From: Archangium violaceum
GTDB lineage: Bacteria > Myxococcota > Myxococcia > Myxococcales > Myxococcaceae
NCBI RefSeq assembly: GCF_016859125.1
Contig: NZ_CP069338.1
Location: forward strand, 8,869,501-8,933,500
Direction of reading: 5' to 3'
DNA length: 64,000 bases
Shown: positions 28,026 through 35,800 of the stretch, piece after piece
Layout: each line of letters opens with the position of its first letter
How positions within the stretch are numbered: position 1 is the stretch's first letter
Translations under genes and position numbers: made by a program
The notes under the pieces: model-generated
Seen by the model: only the letters and a program-made list of their open reading frames with translations
Told to the model about the DNA's origin: nothing
Database searches by the model: none

Positions 28026-28925
28026 TCAGTAGTGCCAGGGGAAGCGCGAGTAGTCCTGATCGCGCTTCTCCAGGAAGGCGTCGCGGCCCTCCTTCGCCTC
28101 GTCGGTGCCGTAGGCGAGCCGCGTCGCCTCTCCCGCGAAGAGCTGCTGGCCCACCATGCCGTCGTCGGGCAGGTTGAAGCCGTACTTCAGCATGCGCATC
28201 GCCGTGGGGCTCTTGGAGTTGATGAGGGCCGCCCATTCCAGGGCCACCTCCTCGAGCTGCGCGTGCGGCACCGACGCGTTCACCATGCCCATGGCCGCGG
28301 CCTGGTCCGCCGTGTAGTTGAGGCCCAGGAAGAAGATCTCCCGCGCCTTCTTCTGGCCCACCTGCCGCGCGAGCAGCGCCGAGCCGTAGCCACTGTCGAA
28401 GCTCGCCACGTCCGGGTCCGTCTGCTTGAAGATCGCGTGCTCCTTGCTGGCCAGCGTCAGGTCGCACACCACGTGCAGGCTGTGCCCACCGCCCACCGCC
28501 CAGCCCGGCACCACGGCGATGACGATCTTCGGCATGAAGCGGATCAACCGCTGCACCTCGAGGATGTGCAGCCGGCCCAGCTTGCCCGGATCCGGCTTGC
28601 CGGCCTCGTCTCCCTCGTACTTGTAGCCGTCCTTGCCGCGGATGCGCTGGTCTCCACCCGAGCAGAACGCCCAGCCGCCATCCTTCGGCGACGGCCCGTT
28701 GCCGGTGATGAGCACGCAGCCCACGTCCGTCGTCATGCGCGCGTGCTCCAACGCGGTGTACAGCTCGTCCACCGTCTTGGGACGGAAGGCGTTGCGCACC
28801 TCGGGGCGGTTGAAGGCGATGCGCACCGTGCCCTGCTCCACGGCCCGGTGGTACGTGATGTCCTCGAACTTGAAGCCTTCCACTTCGCGCCAGCGCGCGG
28901 GGTTGAAGATGGCGGAAACCGTCAT
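28026..28925 (-). CDS. menB: 1,4-dihydroxy-2-naphthoyl-CoA synthase
   Basis: MenB, of the crotonase fold, cyclises O-succinylbenzoyl-CoA in menaquinone synthesis. The 299-residue product has the family signature: VRIAFNRPEVRNAFRPKTVDEL, GWAFCSGGDQRIRG (oxyanion hole), the V(P)GWAVGGGHSLHVVCDLTLAS block, DPDVASFDSGYGSALLARQV and the final DYSRFPW. ATG 28925 has AGGAG upstream, so it is preferred; the open frame extends to 29345 through an unrelated remnant. No other men gene is visible here. Confidence 0.95.
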   Translation of the reverse strand: MTVSAIFNPARWREVEGFKFEDITYHRAVEQGTVRIAFNRPEVRNAFRPKTVDELYTALEHARMTTDVGCVLITGNGPSPKDGGWAFCSGGDQRIRGKDGYKYEGDEAGKPDPGKLGRLHILEVQRLIRFMPKIVIAVVPGWAVGGGHSLHVVCDLTLASKEHAIFKQTDPDVASFDSGYGSALLARQVGQKKAREIFFLGLNYTADQAAAMGMVNASVPHAQLEEVALEWAALINSKSPTAMRMLKYGFNLPDDGMVGQQLFAGEATRLAYGTDEAKEGRDAFLEKRDQDYSRFPWHY

Positions 28926-28954
28926 GGTCGTCACTCCTGGAGGGGGGCGCGACC

Positions 28955-29400
28955 CTAGCAGATGCCGGAGGCCCGGCGTGAACGGGCGGAGATCCGCCGC
29001 AGGACGGCCTCCCGGACGGGTTGGGGGAGCGACTCGATGACCACGCGGCGCAACACACCCTGGGTGAACGTGGTGCCGCGCAGGACCTTCGCCTCCTCCA
29101 GCTCCTTCCACGGTGCGGCGAGCTGGTCGGCCGACAGTCCCAGCACGCACGCGGCCAGCTCCAGGCTGAAGTCCGCCCCCGCCCGCCTCCAGCCCGGGCA
29201 TGGACATGCTCGCGAGCAACTCGCCGACGGATCCCGGCGCCAACGGCTCCAGCTCGAGCCAGGCCACGAGCCCGGCCTCCCGGTGCTCGCGCAGCCGATC
29301 CTCGAACCCGGGGGATAGCTCGCCCGTGCGGAAGCAGGTGAACAACCGCAGCGCGTCCTCGCTCCCGGGCCGGTGCTCCAGCAGCAGATCCTTCAGGAGG
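28955..29400 (-). pseudogene. Remnant of a large AAA/STAND-type ATPase gene
   Basis: One frame reads LLLKDLLLEHRPGSEDALRL, FTCFRTGELSPGFEDRLREH and GLVAWLELEPLAPGSVGELL. After MSMPGLEAG a 4-base tandem duplication (GGGC in GAGGCGGGCGGGGGCGGAC) shifts the frame, and the sense continues as ADFSLELAACVLGLSADQLA..WKELEEAKVLRG and ends in RISARSRRASGIC. This helical pattern is like the winged-helix/arm region of STAND ATPases attached to protein kinases. No ATP-binding motif remains, and neither end is intact. Family naming is tentative. Confidence 0.6.
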
Positions 29401-29699
29401 AGCGGCTGGAGACGCTCGAGAACGGCAGGAAGCTCTTCCGGTTCGTCGTCGGAGCGGGCGTGCCGGTGTACGGCTTCCCGGGCAACCTCTACGCGGGACT
29501 GACGTTCAAGGTCTGGCTCCTCTACCTGAACGCCGGATTCAACTTCCGGAGGGTCGCTGGAGGGACTCCGTCCTCGCCGACGCAGCCCCTGTATTGGCAG
29601 GGCCCCTGGACACCCGCCTTCTTCGCGGGACTGTCCCTGGACAGCGCGGCGTTGCTCGCCATCCAGGAGGTCCTCCCATCGAAGTCCTCACCCCTTTAG
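29394..29699 (+). pseudogene. Remnant of an unrelated protein gene ending in QEVLPSKSSP
   Basis: An open frame on the plus strand, with no start signal, begins where the ATPase remnant ends. It carries FRFVVGAGVPVYGFPGNLYA, GLTFKVWLLYLNAGFNF and PLYWQGPWTPAFFAGLSLDS. The hydrophobic, aromatic, Gly-rich pattern suggests barrel strands. It ends IQEVLPSKSSPL*. The same last codons recur at 32777. It is read as a 3' gene fragment; it could be a short intact gene. Confidence 0.35.
29663..29692 (+). repeat. 30-bp dispersed repeat, copy A
   Basis: Contains the palindromic core CAGGAGGTCCTCCC and then TCGAAGTCCTCACC; it matches 32777-32806 in 29 of 30 bases (A/T difference after the core). Confidence 0.7.
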
Positions 29700-29775
29700 C
29701 GGCCGAGCCACCAACTGGATGTATAGCGGCCCATCCATGAAGCACCCAAGCGTTCTCATGATCCAGCGTAACCCA

Positions 29776-29791
29776 GCCCAGCATGCTGGGC
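29776..29791. promoter_or_regulatory. Perfect 16-bp palindrome upstream of hemerythrin gene
   Basis: GCCCAGCATGCTGGGC, centred about 72 bases before the ATG at 29855, in the 155-base gap upstream of that gene. It has the shape of a dimeric regulator site; the protein is unknown. Confidence 0.35.
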
Positions 29792-29854
29792 GCGAGGTTT
29801 GCCGTGGCGCCACCACCGTGCGGATCCTCTCCAGGGTTGCTTGAAGAGGAAGCC

Positions 29855-30337
29855 ATGGATGCCATCGAATTGCTGACCAAGCAGCACCGAGCCGTCGACC
29901 AATTATGCGAGCGCTTCGATACCGCCCGGAACGAGGAGAGGCTCGAACTGTTGACGCAGATCGCGGAGATGCTCACCATCCACGCGCGGATCGAGGAGCA
30001 GCACTTCTACCCGTTCGCGCGGCAGGCAGGCCTTCAGGACCTCGTCGACCGCTCCATCGAGGATCACACCGAAGTGAAGCGGCTCCTCTCGGATCTCCTC
30101 CAATGTGAGGTGGATGACCCGCGCATCAACGGACTGTTCGACCAGCTCAAGCGGTCCGTCCGGAGCCACGTGCAGGAGGAGGAGTCCGTCGTCTTCCCCC
30201 GGCTGACAGCGCTGTCCTCGGCCGACCGGCTGCGCGAACTGGGCGAGGTGATGAATAGAGCGGCCATGAGCGTCCCGCAGCAGGAGGTGCTCAAGATCGC
30301 CAGGGGAGAGGTGCCGTCGCCTCCGGCTGGTCCATAA
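29855..30337 (+). CDS. Hemerythrin HHE domain protein
   Basis: This fold binds a di-iron centre and senses or scavenges O2, NO or iron. The 160-residue product has the full ligand set: KQH (N-terminal), IHARIEEQHFYPFAR, EDHTEVKRLL and HVQEEESVVFPRL. ATG 29855 follows GAAGAGGAAG. It is a single-domain cytosolic protein with no signal peptide. A 16-bp palindrome lies upstream. Compare the degenerate relative at 9636. Confidence 0.92.
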   Translation: MDAIELLTKQHRAVDQLCERFDTARNEERLELLTQIAEMLTIHARIEEQHFYPFARQAGLQDLVDRSIEDHTEVKRLLSDLLQCEVDDPRINGLFDQLKRSVRSHVQEEESVVFPRLTALSSADRLRELGEVMNRAAMSVPQQEVLKIARGEVPSPPAGP

Positions 30338-30449
30338 CCGGGTCGGCCTACTACGTCCGCCTGCCCGGTTCTCCTCGGTGGAGAGGCCCGTGGAACTGCC
30401 CGCCGTGTTCCGCGGGCGTTCCTTGCACGCCTTCTCGGTCTGGTCTGCA

Positions 30450-30974
30450 CTACCGCTTCGAGCTGGCACCGCGGGCGGCCGCGCGTTTTGCCTTCGGCGC
30501 CGTCCTGGCGCCCGTCGTCGTCTTCCCTGTTGCCTTGGCCGGCTTCTTCTTTGCTGTGGCCGGCTTCCCCGTTCGTGCCCCGCCGGCCGTGGCTGGTTTG
30601 GTCTTGCCCGTTCCCTTGGCGGCATTGAACGCGACGGCGGCAAGGAGGAGCTTCTTCAGCCCGCTCGCGTTCACCTTGTCGCCCTGGAAGATCTTGATGG
30701 CGCGCCACTTGTTGCCACCGAGCTCGGCATTGAAGACGCCGTCCTTGTCCTCCAGCTTCGCTCCGTTGATGAAGGTCACCTTCACCATGTCCTTGAAGGC
30801 ATTGCAGATGCAGAGGATGCCGTTGTGGCTCCATGTGGGCGTGCCCATCCACTTCCATTCCTCCGTCACGTCGGGGACGGTCTCGCGGATGATGCGACGG
30901 ATTTCCGCCATCGTTTGTCCCCGCCAGTCGGGGTGATCGGCGATCTCCTTGTCGATGAGCTCAGAAGGGTTCAT
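30450..30974 (-). CDS. DUF1801 protein with histone H1-like basic tail
   Basis: Residues ~1-115 match the DUF1801/YdhG domain: IRRIIRETVPDVTEEWKWMG, TPTWSHNGILCICNAF, VKVTFINGAKLEDKDGVF and WRAIKIFQGDKVNASGLKKL. From ~residue 120 the sequence changes to a Lys/Ala/Pro-rich tail (GKTKPATAGGARTGKPATAK, KKKPAKATGK), the style of eukaryotic H1 and of myxobacterial DNA-compacting tails. The tail suggests non-specific DNA binding. The domain's function is unknown. ATG 30974 has no clear ribosome binding site. Confidence 0.85.
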   Translation of the reverse strand: MNPSELIDKEIADHPDWRGQTMAEIRRIIRETVPDVTEEWKWMGTPTWSHNGILCICNAFKDMVKVTFINGAKLEDKDGVFNAELGGNKWRAIKIFQGDKVNASGLKKLLLAAVAFNAAKGTGKTKPATAGGARTGKPATAKKKPAKATGKTTTGARTAPKAKRAAARGASSKR

Positions 30975-31120
30975 GTCGTTTCTGTCGTTTCTGTTGTTGG
31001 TTCCGCCTGCCTGACTCGTCGCTTCGGCTCGAGCTGGGCCAGACCTTCCCCGGGTGCGGTGCGCCTGGAGAGTTCATTTCCGCAGCGAAGCCTGCCCCGG
31101 AAAGGGGGCTCACCGCGCGG

Positions 31121-31552
31121 TCAGACGCTCGCTGGCGTGGCCTGCAAGCGGCGCCAGAAGAAGTACGAGAGCCCCCAGAGCACGCCGGTGGCCGCCGCGA
31201 AGCCCCACGCCTCCGGGCCATCGCCCACCGAGAGGTGGGCGATGAGCGCGGAGCCGAGGTTGATGGCGAAGCCGGCGTAAGCCCACTCCTTGAGCCGCGC
31301 CGGCACCGGCGTCAGCAGCAGCGCCACGCCGAGGATCTTGGCCCACGAGAGTTCCACCCGGAAGTAGGCGGGGAAGCCGAGGTGGGTGAACGCCTCCGCC
31401 ACCTGCGGCAGGCTCAGTTGCGCGTAGGCGGTGAAGCCCATCTGCAGACAGAAGAGCGCGGTGACGATCCAGAAGCCGAGCACCATTCCTTTGGAGCGGG
31501 GCATGTTCAGGTCCTTTGGCGAGAGGGCCGGGTTCTGCAGGGTCGATTCCAT
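31121..31552 (-). CDS. DoxX-like membrane protein
   Basis: The 143-residue product has four membrane helices (FWIVTALFCLQMGFTAYAQL, WAKILGVALLLTPV, YAGFAINLGSALIAHLSV, AAATGVLWGLSYFFW), with the pattern of the DoxX-like family. ATG 31552 is chosen behind GGAGGAAG; the in-frame region upstream is low in similarity. It lies 19 bases downstream of the SRPBCC gene in the arsR-SRPBCC-DoxX operon. Such modules are linked to the control of growth on, or resistance to, unknown small molecules; the ligand is not clear. Confidence 0.88.
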   Translation of the reverse strand: MESTLQNPALSPKDLNMPRSKGMVLGFWIVTALFCLQMGFTAYAQLSLPQVAEAFTHLGFPAYFRVELSWAKILGVALLLTPVPARLKEWAYAGFAINLGSALIAHLSVGDGPEAWGFAAATGVLWGLSYFFWRRLQATPASV

Positions 31553-31571
31553 GGGGTTCTTCCTCCCTCCT

Positions 31572-32141
31572 TCAAGGCTTCGGGGTGTTGGACGGCCAAC
31601 CGGGGGTCTCAACGCCAAACTGCTTTGCGTACTCGGCGTTCAATCGTTGCCAGCCGTCGAACTTCATGGCGTCGGGGCCGACGATGCGTCCAAGGGGCTG
31701 GCCGGCGATAAGCCGGTCCAACACATCGAGGCAGATGTGCCAGCCCGCGGCGCCCATGGAAATGAATCGACGGTCGATGTTGTGCCAAAGCGTGAGCCGT
31801 GTGCCGCCACCTCCCAGCGGCTCCAGCTCCCAGCGGATGTCCTGTTCCCCCCAGCTGAATTCGAGCACCTTGGGGGCGTCAGCCCGCTTCACGTGGGTCT
31901 CGGTTACGAGCGGCTTTGGCGCTCCCACGGTCGAGAGCTTCGCGGTGCCAACGGCACCGAGGTTCCGGTCAGAGTCGAACGGAGCCCATTCGCGGAGATG
32001 CTCGGGGTCCGTGAGCGCCTTCCAAACCTTCGCAGGGGGATGACGGAGGTCGCGGACGAGAACGAGCGTCCACTTCTCTCCCTCTTTGCGGGCCTCCGCG
32101 CCAGAAGCGGCGCCCGGCGCGTATTGCTCACGGCTGCTCAT
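31572..32141 (-). CDS. SRPBCC/AHSA1-like protein
   Basis: The 189-residue product has the START-like/AHSA1 pattern: LVLVRDLRHPPAKVWKALTD, PEHLREWAPF, KVLEFSWGEQDIRWELEPLG and GTRLTLWHNIDRRFISMGAA, then WHICLDVLDRLIAGQPL. These fold around small hydrophobic molecules. It shares an ATGA overlap with arsR upstream and is followed by the DoxX gene, so it is very probably auto-regulated by the ArsR protein. Confidence 0.9.
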   Translation of the reverse strand: MSSREQYAPGAASGAEARKEGEKWTLVLVRDLRHPPAKVWKALTDPEHLREWAPFDSDRNLGAVGTAKLSTVGAPKPLVTETHVKRADAPKVLEFSWGEQDIRWELEPLGGGGTRLTLWHNIDRRFISMGAAGWHICLDVLDRLIAGQPLGRIVGPDAMKFDGWQRLNAEYAKQFGVETPGWPSNTPKP

Positions 32142-32470
32142 GTCTTTCCTTTCACTGAGGGCTCCTTCTCCATCTTTTCCAGGTGTTGCTCCAGAGCATC
32201 GACGTGCTTTGACCAGAAGCGCCGGAAGGGATCGAGCCATGCGTCGAGCTCCATGAGCGGCTCCGGTCTCAGTCGATAGAGGCGCCGCTGTGCTTCAATT
32301 CGTGAGTCCACGAACCCAGCCTCTCGCAGCACTCGCAGGTGCTTGGAGACGGACGGCTGCGACAGCCGAAGCTCGCGCTCGAGCTCGCTAACGGAGCGCT
32401 CAGACGAGAGCAGCAGGCTCAAGATGGCCCGTCGATTGGGCTCCGCGATGATGGCAAACGATGATTCCAC
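32138..32470 (-). CDS. ArsR-family transcriptional regulator (SdpR-like)
   Basis: The 110-residue product is a winged helix: EPNRRAILSLLLSSERSVSE, LERELRLSQPSVSKHLRVLR (recognition helix) and AGFVDSRIEAQRRLYRLRPE. There are no Cys pairs for metal binding, so this is the SdpR/YvbA-like branch paired with SRPBCC genes, not a metal sensor. The start is GTG at 32470 with no ribosome binding site; the promoter lies only 5-6 bases away, so the mRNA seems leaderless. Stop overlaps the SRPBCC start (ATGA). Confidence 0.92.
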   Translation of the reverse strand: MESSFAIIAEPNRRAILSLLLSSERSVSELERELRLSQPSVSKHLRVLREAGFVDSRIEAQRRLYRLRPEPLMELDAWLDPFRRFWSKHVDALEQHLEKMEKEPSVKGKT

Positions 32471-32475
32471 GAGAG

Positions 32476-32506
32476 ATATATAACCGAGCGTTCATATGCC
32501 CGTCAA
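32476..32506 (-). promoter_or_regulatory. Promoter of arsR-SRPBCC-DoxX operon, apparently leaderless
   Basis: Read on the minus strand: TTGACG (complement of 32501-32506), an 18-base spacer (17 if the hexamer is TTATAT), and TATATA (complement of 32476-32482). The first transcribed base, ~7 downstream, falls on or next to the GTG start at 32470. Confidence 0.65.
32478..32497. promoter_or_regulatory. Likely ArsR operator within its own promoter
   Basis: Imperfect inverted repeat ATATGAAC-GCTC-GGTTATAT (minus-strand reading): 6 of 8 bases match in the two arms. It overlaps the spacer and the -10 region, so binding would block RNA polymerase. Confidence 0.55.
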
Positions 32507-32776
32507 GGCATATTCGCGAGCCAGGTCTCGCCACCTCCTCAGGGCTGCCAGTCGCACGCCAACGAGTCGAGCGGGCCGAGCAAGAAGCATGGAGGCGCGC
32601 ACTGCGCGCAACGCTCGGCCAGCGGAAGCGGATGCGGCTCCGTGGAGGGGGGCCGCGCTACCGCTGTTGGGCCTCAGGCTCTTTCATGTGATGAGCCGGA
32701 TGTCGCGCCAGGCCCGCGCGATGTGCGCTCCTCGATGTATCAGTGGCGAGCGTGGAGCTGACGGTGGCCGAACCCT

Positions 32777-32806
32777 CCAGGAGGTCCTCCCTTCGAAGTC
32801 CTCACC
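32777..32806 (+). repeat. 30-bp dispersed repeat, copy B
   Basis: CCAGGAGGTCCTCCC then TTCGAAGTCCTCACC; matches 29663-29692 in 29 of 30 bases. It can be read as LQEVLPSKSSP, as can copy A. Confidence 0.7.
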
Positions 32807-32832
32807 GGAGGGTATGCAGGTCGATCCGGGGT

Positions 32833-32855
32833 GAGGGGCTCGGGGGGAGCCCCTC
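32833..32855 (-). terminator. Hairpin after the large TPR gene
   Basis: GAGGGGCTC and GAGCCCCTC form a perfect 9-bp stem around a GGGGG loop, 14 bases after the stop of the 1690-residue TPR gene. No T-run on the minus strand, so it may need a factor. Confidence 0.5.
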
Positions 32856-32868
32856 ATCTCGGATCATC

Positions 32869-35800
32869 TCACGCGATCGCCAGGCCCAGCCGCTGGCGCA
32901 GGCGCAGGAAGTCGTCGGTGAGGATGTAGGCGAGGACCTGCTGCAGATCGATGCGCTCGCGCACGGCCTGGAGCAGGGGCTCGGCCTGGTCCACGCGGGC
33001 GGTGGCGAAGTTGGGGTCCTCGCGCAGCACCATGGTGAGGCCCACCGACACGTCGCCGCACATCAACATGCCCGCGCGGTCCGCCGAGTAGGAGAGGCCC
33101 TCCAGCACGGGCGCCAGCTCCACCTTCGACTGGGGCCCCAGCTCCAGCGCGGCCGGCTCCAGCGCCTTGAGCGCCTTGCGCGAATAGGCCCGGCGGTACT
33201 GCCTCACCATCTCCTCGTTGCCGCGGCCCAGCGCCGTGAACTGCGGGGCGTAGATGCGCACCGAGTTGCCGAACAGATCCGCCGTCTCACCCCGGGACAG
33301 CTTGGTGAGCACCGCCGTCTTGTTCATCAGGCCCAGCACCGCGCGGCCGAAGAGGAACTTCTGCTCTCGGACGTTGAAGCGGCGCACCACGTCCTGGCCC
33401 ACGCACACCGACAGCGGCTCGGTGGTCTCCAGTCCGATGATCCCCCGGCGTGCCAGGTACACCTCGAACTCCTCCACGCCGAATACCTGGGCTACGGAGC
33501 GGATGGCCTTGAACACCGCGTGATCCGGCTTGAGCTTGTCCTTGCGCTCCACTCCGAGCAGCTCGAGCTGCGGCGGGTGCAGCTTGCTGAGCTGGTCGCC
33601 CACGGCGCGCAGCACCTCGACGAGGGGCCCGCGCGACGAGGGGTGCATGAGCCCCGCGTCCACGTCCGCCACGCTCAGCCGCTCCTGCGTCTCCATGGGC
33701 AGCCGCGTGCGCATCTCCGTGTAGAAGGCCGTCTCCACGTCGTTCGCCGAGCGCAGGAAGTGCAGCACCGCCGCGGCGCAGAAGGCCTTGTCGTTCTGCT
33801 TGAGGCCCTCCCACAGCCGGAAGAGCGAGTGCAGGCTCTCCACCCGCGTGGGCTCCAGCCGCAGCAGTTGCCGGTGCTCCTCGATGGCGAGCTGGGACGC
33901 CGCCGCGTCGCGCATGTACAGGTTCGCCAGGGCCGCGCGTGCCGGGACGTGGGTCGCGTCTCCTTCGACGAGCTGCCGGTACAGCGTCACCGCTCGGGCG
34001 GGGTCCTCCAGGGGGCCGGCGCACAGCTCCGCCACCTTCAGCCGCAGCGTGGCCGCGCGCTTCGTGTCCCCGGTGGACTGGGCCTGGGCGGCCTGGGCCT
34101 CCAACATCCTCGACAACTCGGGCAGGTTGCCGGCGCGCTCGTAGAGGGTCACCAGGCGGTCCACCAGCGTGGTGTCGCCCGGGGTGAGCTCCAGCGCCTG
34201 GCGGTACAGCGCGGAGGCGGAGGCGCCGTCACCGAGCCCCTGCTCGTGGATCTGCGCCAGGGATACGGTGTGGCGCGCGCGATCGGCCACCGGGAGCTCC
34301 AGTTCGAGCAGACGCTGCAGGCACTCCACCGCGCCCGTCCAGTTGTGCACCTGCTGGAAGAGGGCGGCCAGGCGCTCCAGCACCTCGATGTTGTGCGGCA
34401 TGCCCTCGCGCGCGGCGTGCAGGTGGACCGCGGCGCGGCTCGGCTCGGCCAGGTGGTCCTGGTACAGCGCGCCCAGCGTGAGGTGCAGCTGCGCCAGGTG
34501 GGCCGGCTCGCCCCCTCCGAGCTGGATGCGCTGGGCGAGCAGCGTGGCTGCCTCCGCGTGGCGGCGCTCCTCCAACAGGAGGTGGGCGCGCAGCTCCAGG
34601 GCCTCCGGGTTCGTGGGCTGCAGGGCGAGGGTGCGCTCCAGCAGCTCCAGGGCCTTGGGGCGGTTGGCCAGCGCGGAGATCTGCGTCTTCGCCGCGTCGA
34701 AGAAGGCCACCGCGGCCGAGGCCGTGTCTCCCTGGGCCAGCCGGGCCTCGCCGCGCCGCTCCTGCAGTGCCGCCAGGTCCGCCGCGCCTCCGCGCGAGGC
34801 CAGCAGATCCTCCAGGCCCGCGGTCGCCGCCGCGTCCAGCGGATCGCGCTCCAGCGCCTGGCGGTACAGGCCGATGGCGCCGTCCGTGTCCCTCAGTGGG
34901 CCCGCGGCGAGCCGGGCCGCGGCGACGAAGGCCTCGATCGCGCTCCGGGGATCCTTGCTGACGCGGGCCTCGCTCTCCAGCAGCACGCGGGCGGAGGCGG
35001 CGTCCCCGCGGCGGGCCAGCACGCGGCGCAGGCCCTGCATCGCGGGCAGGCACTGGGGCTGGAGCTGCAGCGCCGCGCGGTAGGCCTGCTCGGCGCGGAG
35101 GGGGTTGTTCAGCCGCGACTCGTCCAGCTCCGCGCAGCGCAGCATCAGCTCCACGCGCTCCAGTTCGTCCGTCACCACCTGGAGGCGGCGCATGTAGAGC
35201 TCGGACAGGGCCGCCGCGTCGCCCGTCTGGCGCAGGGTGCGCTCCAGGGCGAAGGTGAGCCGCACGTCGCGCGGGTTGTCCGCCACGGCGCGCCGCAGGG
35301 CCTCCACGTCGACGCCCTTGTCCAGGTCGGCGGCGGCGTTCACCCGCAGCGCGGTGCCCAGGCGTCCGTCCTTCACCAGCTCGGCCAGGCGCAGGCGCAG
35401 CTCGCCGCGGCGGGCCCTATCTCCCGCGCGGATGCGCTCCAGCGTCTTGAGGGCGGAGAGGTGCTGGGGCTCCAGCGCGAGCACCGCCTCGCAGCACTGG
35501 GCCGCGCGCGCGGGCTCCTGGAAGTGATCCAGGTACAGCCGCGCCAGCTTCATGTACGCGGCCACCTTGGCGCCCGCCGTCTGGGCCATCTGCGTCTCGC
35601 GGTCCAGCAGGGCCACCAGCGACTTCACGTCCTCGTCGGCCAGGAACAACCGCTCCAGGGCGCGCAGCGTGGCGGTGTGGCCCGGCGCCAGCCGCAGCAC
35701 CTCCTGGAAGACCTCGATGGCCATGTCCGGCCGCTTGAGCTGATCCTCCCAGATGGTGGCCGCCTGGTAGATGGCGTTGGCCCGCTCGACGGGATCCGTC

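Larger units (their letters stand above)
32507..32868. other. Gene-poor region between arsR promoter and TPR gene
   Basis: About 360 bases. Short open frames have no start signals or recognisable motifs. It holds the second copy of the 30-bp repeat (32777-32806) and a hairpin at 32833. Otherwise nothing is seen. Confidence 0.5.

Noticed and set aside
28026-29345. A 439-codon menB with a long N-terminal extension
   Set aside because: The extra region is the frameshifted ATPase remnant. AGGAG lies just before ATG 28925, giving a normal-length MenB.
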